This document shows positions 33,008-38,801 of a stretch of DNA of 38,801 nucleotides, piece after piece. A model generated the notes under the pieces. The model had not been told where the DNA came from, searched no databases, and saw only the letters and a list, made by a program, of their open reading frames with translations. Position 1 is the first letter of the stretch. Each line of letters begins with the position of its first letter. Position numbers and translations under genes: made by a program. Origin of the DNA: an uncultured Pirellulaceae bacterium (GTDB lineage Bacteria > Planctomycetota > Planctomycetia > Pirellulales > Pirellulaceae); contig CALLUY010000060.1 of NCBI GenBank assembly GCA_938010615.1, forward strand, positions 1-38,801, written 5' to 3'.

Positions 33008-36000
33008 CTAATTGTCTTCAGCTTCTTCGCCTGTTTCAGCTTCAGTTTCCTGTTTCTTCTCTGGCTCCAGTAGTTCCAAGCCGAACTCTTTGCCTTTCTT
33101 GACCGCCGGAACGCCAATCGCCATCCATTCTGGCTCAGGAGCGTCCAACAAATAATGATCGAAGAACTGCTGCATTCGAATTGCAAAGTCGCGTCGATTT
33201 TTGTCGCCCATGACCCAGTGAGGATTGCCGTTGTAGTTCAGCATCCAAGCTGGTTTCTCCAATCGCCGTAACGCAACGAACAGCTCGATGCCCTGATACC
33301 AAGGCACAGCTCCGTCTTCATCGTTGTGAAGAATTAGCAGCGGCGTGTTAATTTTGTCGGCGTAGAAGACGGGTGAATTTCGAATATACTTTTCCCGCGC
33401 CGACCATAAATCTTCGCCGATTCGACTTTGCGTGCGTTCGTACTGAAACATGCGACTCATCCCGGTTCCCCAGCGGATACCCCCGTAAGCGCTGGTCATA
33501 TTGGAGACCGGTGCGCCTGATTCGGCACAAGCGAACATGTCGGTTTCAGTGACGAGGTAGGCAGTTTGATACCCGCCCCAGCTGTGACCTTGCATTCCAA
33601 TTCGCTTCTCGTCGACAAAGCCTTGTTCGACGAGGCTTTCAACACCGGGCAAGATGGCTTTGGCAGCGCTTTGCCCGGGTTCCCCCGTCGTGTACGGGAT
33701 ATCTGGGATGAAAATGACGTAGCCGCGGCTGACGTAGAAGCTGAAGTTAATGATCGATCGACCTGCTGCAGGAGCATAGTATCGATGCAGGTTGTTTGAG
33801 TTGCGTTCATAAAAGTAGACCATCAATGGAAACTTTTTTGACGGATCAAAGCCATCAGGCTTGTACAAAAGCCCGTCGAGTTCTTCACCGTCGTTGCTTT
33901 CCCATTGAACAAGCTCGGCCGTTCCCCAGCTGTAGTCTTCCTGCTGCGGATTCATATCACTGAGACGATGAATCTTCTTGAATTTCATGTCACTGTGCCA
34001 GAGATCCGGACACATGCGAAAAGTGCTCCGAGTAAAAATGACTTTGTCGGAGTCCTGTGCTTTTACGAGACCGCCTAAGTTTTCGTCGAGTGTAATGAGC
34101 GAGGCCAATTTCGATTTCGACTTGTCGTCTTCACTTTCAAGTTCCAGTATCCAGAATCCACTGGCTTTGGATTGCATGTTCAAGGCAGTTAACATCATCG
34201 GTTGGGCAGGATCAATCGAACGAGCTTCGCGATCGAGACGAAGATAGCGATATTGAATTTCATTTTCGCGACCGAGGCCTTCCGTAATGCAAACAGGTTT
34301 CTCCTTTCCCGTTGGATCCAGCTTCCAAATGTCAAATCGATCGTAAACGAGGACGGCTTCATCGTCGTTGAGCCAACCTGCCGATCCGTATGGTCTGGCG
34401 ACGTTGGGCGTGTCGTGAAGTTCGTTATAAAGCGGAACCTTGATACCTTTGCTGATGTTGGTTGCTTCTCCATCTTCGTCGGTCGTCGACTTGGCGAACC
34501 AGGTTTGTTTTTCTCCGTCAAACCATGAGATGTACTTGCCATCAGGCGACATTTGAGCAAACCATTTGACGCGCTGAAGAACTTGCTTTCGTTTTCCGGT
34601 GTCGAGATTGATCAACCAAGCATCGTTGAATCCCGGCAAATCCCAAGACATCGTTTTGCGGTACGGCAAGTCGGTGCTTGCCAGAGCCAGCTTCGATTTG
34701 CTGCGGACGTCGATCGCGATGTTGGGAACTTCGAGAGTCGCCAATTGGACAATTTTCTTGCTTTTGAGTACGTAGGCCGCACGGTAGTCCCGGTTCCGCT
34801 CTCGATCGGCTTGCAGTAGTTGTTGTGGCTGGAGTTGCGGATCTTGCCAGTGCCAAACGTCCAGTTTGACGACGTCATCGTCATCTTCCTTTTTGTCGCT
34901 CTTGCGCTGCTGCAGAACTTCTTCTGGAATCGGAGCGGTTTCAAAATAGAGCCGTTTTCCGTCCACGGAAAAGAGTTGTGAAGATCCAGTGGCTACCCAC
35001 CAACCGGCGGGGATTCCCTCATCGCCCTCGTAAGCGAGTCTTTTGGCGAGTTTGGATTTCGTTTTCCAATGGTAGAGTGACCACGAAGAAGTTTTCGATT
35101 CGTAGTCGTCTTTGTCGGTAATGAATGCAAGCTGGGTGCCATCTTCGTTGAAGGCAAGGTTCTTAAAGTTGCCCAGGCCTTGAGCGACTTTGGTTTTCGC
35201 CAACGAATCGAGTTTGATGACGTAAACGCCATCGGTGGGACCGTTCGATTTGTCGGTGTCGGATTTCTCTTTCTTCTCCTTCTCCTTCGTTGACGGCGAT
35301 TCGTCCGATTTTGCTTTTTTGTTGTCGTCTTCGTCGACTTTGATTGAGGTCGCGAAGGCAAACGCATCACCATGTTTGCTAAAGGCAAATGATGTCACGT
35401 CTGGGAATGTACGCTGGACTCCAGTATCGAGGTTGACCAAGGTAAGTGGGCTACCCGGCTTTTTTTCTTTCTTCTCGTCATCCTTATCGTTTGATTTCGA
35501 TTTCTGCTTCTCCGCCTTCTTCGTTCCGGACTCCTTCTCCACCTTCTTGGATTTCTTTTTCGTTTCCTTTTTGCTCTTTGGTTTTTCGGCAGAAGGACGT
35601 TTCTTCAGCTTGATCGGTTTCTTGGGACGTTTGAGACCTTCCTCGGTCACTTCGTAGGATTCATTTACCGTTGGCTTCTTTGTTTTGAGTTCATCTGTGG
35701 TGGATGGCTTCTCCAAAAGACAAGCGACCCAATCTCCATTTTTCGCCGGCGTATTGAAGTTCCTTACTCGATCGATCGTTGTGAGTTCACCCGTTTCCAG
35801 TTCGAGGATTTGGAAAACGGACTTCGGCAATTCTTCCGGCTTAGCTTTGTCTTTCCGAAGCTGCTTTATTTTTTTCTTGGACGGCGTGATTCGATAGAGA
35901 GCAAACTTGCTGTCAAATGTGAACTGCGGATTCGCACCGCGCTCAATGATGTACTGCTTTTCTGAAGTCAGGCTGCGGAAAATGACTGTCGCTTCACCAT

Positions 36001-36199
36001 CACTGGCACCACTCTGAGTTGAGAACATGGCCCAGTTTCCGTCGTGGGAGATTGTCGATTGGCCCATCGTGTTCCAGAGATCGTAGTCGGAATGTTCGAG
36101 CTGTTTTTTCGACAAGTCCTGCTGTGCAAATAGTGACTGCGTGAGAACGCAAATTAGCAGCGCAAATTGAAGGGCTATCTGAAGCGGACGAATTGCCAT
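33008..36199 (-). CDS. Secreted S9 family (prolyl oligopeptidase-type) peptidase with charged insertions
   Basis: The 1063-residue protein has a signal peptide (MAIRPLQIALQFALLICVLT, cut after Leu-Phe-Ala), a WD-like beta-propeller to about residue 780 and an alpha/beta hydrolase domain. The catalytic triad is visible: Ser in GHSWGGY near 871, Asp in NDEDGAVPW near 960 and His in GNPHWV near 995. Typical S9 peptidases have about 650-750 residues. Much of the excess comes from two very Lys/Glu/Ser-rich insertions in the propeller (about 190-250 and 285-320), plus an acidic C-terminal tail. The family cleaves short peptides outside the cytoplasm; the insertions may be surface loops that bind anionic or cationic partners. 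The gene converges with the glycosyltransferase run and diverges from the GNAT gene. Confidence 0.88.
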   Translation of the reverse strand: MAIRPLQIALQFALLICVLTQSLFAQQDLSKKQLEHSDYDLWNTMGQSTISHDGNWAMFSTQSGASDGEATVIFRSLTSEKQYIIERGANPQFTFDSKFALYRITPSKKKIKQLRKDKAKPEELPKSVFQILELETGELTTIDRVRNFNTPAKNGDWVACLLEKPSTTDELKTKKPTVNESYEVTEEGLKRPKKPIKLKKRPSAEKPKSKKETKKKSKKVEKESGTKKAEKQKSKSNDKDDEKKEKKPGSPLTLVNLDTGVQRTFPDVTSFAFSKHGDAFAFATSIKVDEDDNKKAKSDESPSTKEKEKKEKSDTDKSNGPTDGVYVIKLDSLAKTKVAQGLGNFKNLAFNEDGTQLAFITDKDDYESKTSSWSLYHWKTKSKLAKRLAYEGDEGIPAGWWVATGSSQLFSVDGKRLYFETAPIPEEVLQQRKSDKKEDDDDVVKLDVWHWQDPQLQPQQLLQADRERNRDYRAAYVLKSKKIVQLATLEVPNIAIDVRSKSKLALASTDLPYRKTMSWDLPGFNDAWLINLDTGKRKQVLQRVKWFAQMSPDGKYISWFDGEKQTWFAKSTTDEDGEATNISKGIKVPLYNELHDTPNVARPYGSAGWLNDDEAVLVYDRFDIWKLDPTGKEKPVCITEGLGRENEIQYRYLRLDREARSIDPAQPMMLTALNMQSKASGFWILELESEDDKSKSKLASLITLDENLGGLVKAQDSDKVIFTRSTFRMCPDLWHSDMKFKKIHRLSDMNPQQEDYSWGTAELVQWESNDGEELDGLLYKPDGFDPSKKFPLMVYFYERNSNNLHRYYAPAAGRSIINFSFYVSRGYVIFIPDIPYTTGEPGQSAAKAILPGVESLVEQGFVDEKRIGMQGHSWGGYQTAYLVTETDMFACAESGAPVSNMTSAYGGIRWGTGMSRMFQYERTQSRIGEDLWSAREKYIRNSPVFYADKINTPLLILHNDEDGAVPWYQGIELFVALRRLEKPAWMLNYNGNPHWVMGDKNRRDFAIRMQQFFDHYLLDAPEPEWMAIGVPAVKKGKEFGLELLEPEKKQETEAETGEEAEDN

Positions 36200-36464
36200 T
36201 GGATTCCACGATGTTCGAGACTCAATCAGTATCTGAACAGTCCAGAATAGTTGCTTTGGCGGTTTGTTCGAACGGGTGGCCTCAATTCTTGGCGAATGAA
36301 TCGAAGTAAAAGCATGCGTATTGGGCTTGGTCGAATCGAGGATGTCGTTTTAACTCGTACAACAGGAACCCTCAGAAGCAGACAATCGCCGATTTGAGGG
36401 ATTCTCCGTCAGTTTTGGACCTATGCTTTCGAAAAGCTTCCTCCCATTTCTGATTTAAAAACCG

Positions 36465-37178
36465 ATGAACGCCATCATTTCAAAGTTTGCCAAAGCAAAG
36501 GCCCAAGGATTCCTTCGAACCGTTGAAGTGCAGTTCAATCACTTTGTCCCCGCGTGGGTTTTTAGATACTCAAAAGGCGATATCTATGAATTCGATATCG
36601 AGAAATTGAAATCACTCGGACACAAGTCTCGCGAAAGCCAAAATGACGGTTTGATCGCCCAATGCCTTTCTGAAATCGCCGATCCCAAAGAAAGAATGCG
36701 TCTGCGAAAATTCACATGGAACTCAGTGCCAATTGAGACGACCGGCAATGACCTCGGTTACGTCGTCTACGATGCGAATGAGCCTGGAAAAATTCTTGCC
36801 GGGTTGTGGGCAAGCGTCGGAAGCTTTAGCGAAAACAACTTGGGCGTCGAGTTCCATTTCGAAGATGATCAGGCGTGGCTGTATTGTGCCTTCGTTCACT
36901 CCGACGCTCGGGGTCGTGGCGTTTACAAAAAGCTAATTTCTTTTGCCGCCAACGATCTGCAACATCGCGGGTTTTCGCAACTACTAGGAATCGTTCAGCC
37001 TTGGAATAAGATTTCGCGGTCGATGCATGAAAAGCAGAGCCGTCGAGTTTGTGGGACGATGTCCGCAATTCGAATAGGTTCGTTGGTTTGGGTTTCAAAT
37101 GCCGGAAAAATTTCGGTCGACAGGAAATTGGTCACAAACCCAAGCTCCAATCCGGCGAATGTTGCGATTCAATCCTGA
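36465..37178 (+). CDS. GNAT family N-acetyltransferase
   Basis: The 237-residue protein contains GNAT motif A near residues 137-155: a beta strand LYCAFVHSDARGRGVYKKLI with the acetyl-CoA pyrophosphate loop Arg-Gly-Arg-Gly. The preceding strands (ILAGLWASV, GVEFHFED) also fit. The first 100 residues are not recognised and may form a substrate domain. Substrate unknown; amino groups of small molecules or protein N-termini are usual. ATG at 36465 has no evident ribosome binding site, as is common here. The stop codon lies in the left stem of a hairpin that probably ends transcription. The 265-base gap to the divergent S9 peptidase gene shows nothing notable. Confidence 0.75.
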   Translation: MNAIISKFAKAKAQGFLRTVEVQFNHFVPAWVFRYSKGDIYEFDIEKLKSLGHKSRESQNDGLIAQCLSEIADPKERMRLRKFTWNSVPIETTGNDLGYVVYDANEPGKILAGLWASVGSFSENNLGVEFHFEDDQAWLYCAFVHSDARGRGVYKKLISFAANDLQHRGFSQLLGIVQPWNKISRSMHEKQSRRVCGTMSAIRIGSLVWVSNAGKISVDRKLVTNPSSNPANVAIQS

Positions 37179-37200
37179 GACCTTCGCGGTCCTCAGGTTT
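37174..37200 (+). terminator. Hairpin overlapping the GNAT stop codon
   Basis: CCTGAGACC (37174-37182) pairs with GGTCCTCAGG (37188-37197) with one bulged base across a TTCGC loop, then only three T residues. It lies between convergent genes and is a plausible, weak terminator. Confidence 0.5.
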
Positions 37201-37204
37201 CCAT

Positions 37205-37957
37205 CTATTTGGAACCGACGATGCTGCCGATGCGACTACAGATATCGGCGTGAATTTTTTCGTCCCATTCGGCTCGTGTGTGTGCATTGGTATCCAACGC
37301 AGCGCCGTAATCGACATGTTCATTGAATCCGTTGTCCGAATCCCCCAAAGCAATGTTCTCGACACGCGGTTCATCCTTCCATTGTCCCCAGCAAAAAATG
37401 TTGCCGGTGTAGTAGTTAGTGAGCCGCGGAACGTTAGTGGGCAACTCCTTCATTCTTTCTCCTCGCATCAGAGAAGACGGATCAATGACGAATGCAGAAT
37501 GGATTTGAATTTCCGAAAATTTTTCCAAGGATTTCGCGACTTCCAAAATCGTGTGAGCTCCCCAACTGTGGCCGATGAAAATATATCTAGTTTCTGGAGC
37601 AGCACGGTTTACTTCTGCAATTGAATCGACGATTCGTGCTGTGCCGCCAGCCGAAGGATTGTGAATGTCGCCCGGGTCAGTACCATTCCAGTTGAAGAAT
37701 TGACAATCGATTTTTCGCGTTTGCAAATCTCCAAGCAATTGAAAAATGCCGCTGTTCCCACTGCCTCGCATAGCGGTTCCTGCAATTTGAGAAGCAGTCG
37801 GATCAGATTCAAATCCGCTGATGAGAATGATCCTGAAATTAATCTCTGGCTCATTCGTTTTGGTAGGAGCCACTTTCGCTTCCTGATTCGATGAACAGGA
37901 CGCCAGTAGCCCAATTGCTCCCACGATAAACGCGAGAAGAAGTCGTCTTTTGTTCAT
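37205..37957 (-). CDS. Lipoprotein alpha/beta hydrolase (lipase/esterase-like)
   Basis: The 250-residue protein has a lipoprotein signal peptide (MNKRRLLLAFIVGAIGLLAS then Cys21). The hydrolase signature FIGHSWGAHTILEVA gives the nucleophile Ser near residue 130 (GxSxG). Candidate acid and base residues follow in AFVIDPSS and in the His-containing segment NEHVDYGAALDTNAHTR. The oxyanion strand is probably IILISGFESD. The length is at the low end for a lipase/esterase, and no lid domain is evident. It is probably anchored at the membrane facing the periplasm; substrate unknown. It lies alone, downstream in orientation from the 16S gene but separated from it by a terminator. Confidence 0.78.
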   Translation of the reverse strand: MNKRRLLLAFIVGAIGLLASCSSNQEAKVAPTKTNEPEINFRIILISGFESDPTASQIAGTAMRGSGNSGIFQLLGDLQTRKIDCQFFNWNGTDPGDIHNPSAGGTARIVDSIAEVNRAAPETRYIFIGHSWGAHTILEVAKSLEKFSEIQIHSAFVIDPSSLMRGERMKELPTNVPRLTNYYTGNIFCWGQWKDEPRVENIALGDSDNGFNEHVDYGAALDTNAHTRAEWDEKIHADICSRIGSIVGSK

Positions 37958-38035
37958 TAGAGTTTCCTGGAGTTCCGATTTCTATACGGACAATGATAGA
38001 TCAAGCGTGCTGGTGGCAAAAACCAACCGCGCATG

Positions 38036-38076
38036 CAAAAACCCGCTGTTGGATCTGGCTAGACCAACAGCGGGTT
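38036..38076 (-). terminator. Strong terminator downstream of the 16S rRNA gene
   Basis: A perfect 13-bp stem (38040-38052 with 38064-38076, loop of 11 bases) is followed on the minus strand by a T-run (38041-38036). It lies about 160 bases past the 3' end of 16S, and no 23S, 5S or tRNA gene is found between, so it should end the rRNA transcript. Confidence 0.85.
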
Positions 38077-38224
38077 ATGCTATCAATATGGTAGTTACTG
38101 AGTAAACAGTAGACCTCACGAGTCAATTTTTCATCTGGCGAACCAGAATCGAATACGACTTAAGAAACAAGATCATATCCACGGATGTTGTCGTTATGCC
38201 ACTCGATACGAGTGACCGACAATA

Positions 38225-38801
<577 letters not shown>

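Overview
The window is bacterial and almost certainly from a planctomycete, probably Pirellulales (Pirellulaceae-like). The evidence is a prepilin-leader protein with the DUF1559 C-terminal H-x9-DG motif, a LEPR-XLL extracellular protein, a PEP-CTERM protein, an FG-GAP/ASPIC-UnbV protein with a TlpA-type thioredoxin module, a giant tandem-duplicated UvrA, and a 16S rRNA gene that ends in its own terminator with no 23S gene next to it. Unlinked 16S genes are known from several planctomycetes. GC content looks moderate, near 50%, and start codons include GTG and TTG.

Layout, left to right. Positions 1-1030 hold the first codons of a gene leaving the window, a small coiled-coil membrane protein and a small lipoprotein. 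Positions 1208-4524 are a BlaI/BlaR1-type pair sharing an ATGA overlap; the M56 metallopeptidase carries a long TPR tail where BlaR1 has a penicillin sensor. An inverted-repeat element (4541-4767) separates it from a convergent secreted WxxGxW protein with a very long Arg/Gln-rich tail. Next come a translationally coupled ABC-2 exporter pair (minus strand), a divergent TIM-barrel isomerase/epimerase-like gene and a membrane-anchored EEP-family hydrolase. A secreted LEPR-XLL protein ending in a thioredoxin domain (11510-13780) is bordered by copies of a short dispersed repeat.

The most striking locus is 14209-18150 on the minus strand. It is one continuous reading frame, interrupted by a single in-frame UGA, that would encode a 1313-residue lipoprotein: signal peptide, seven FG-GAP propeller repeats (six before the UGA, one after), ASPIC/UnbV domain, TlpA thioredoxin and TPRs. 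Right after the UGA lies a hairpin resembling a bacterial SECIS element. A PEP-CTERM gene with a clear terminator follows.

Positions 19716-26801 encode a 2361-residue tandem UvrA with four ATPase cassettes and a roughly 350-residue C-terminal extension I do not recognise. A repeat-rich spacer leads to a plus-strand run of a DUF1559 pseudopilin-like gene and four tightly packed glycosyltransferase-type genes (27447-32954), which probably act together on a surface glycan or glycolipid. The right end holds a large secreted S9 peptidase, a GNAT acetyltransferase, a lipoprotein alpha/beta hydrolase, a strong terminator and the 3' part of 16S rRNA running off the window on the minus strand.

I saw no tRNA, CRISPR array, transposase or phage gene. 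Most of the window reads as ordinary chromosomal planctomycete DNA with interspersed short hairpin repeats.
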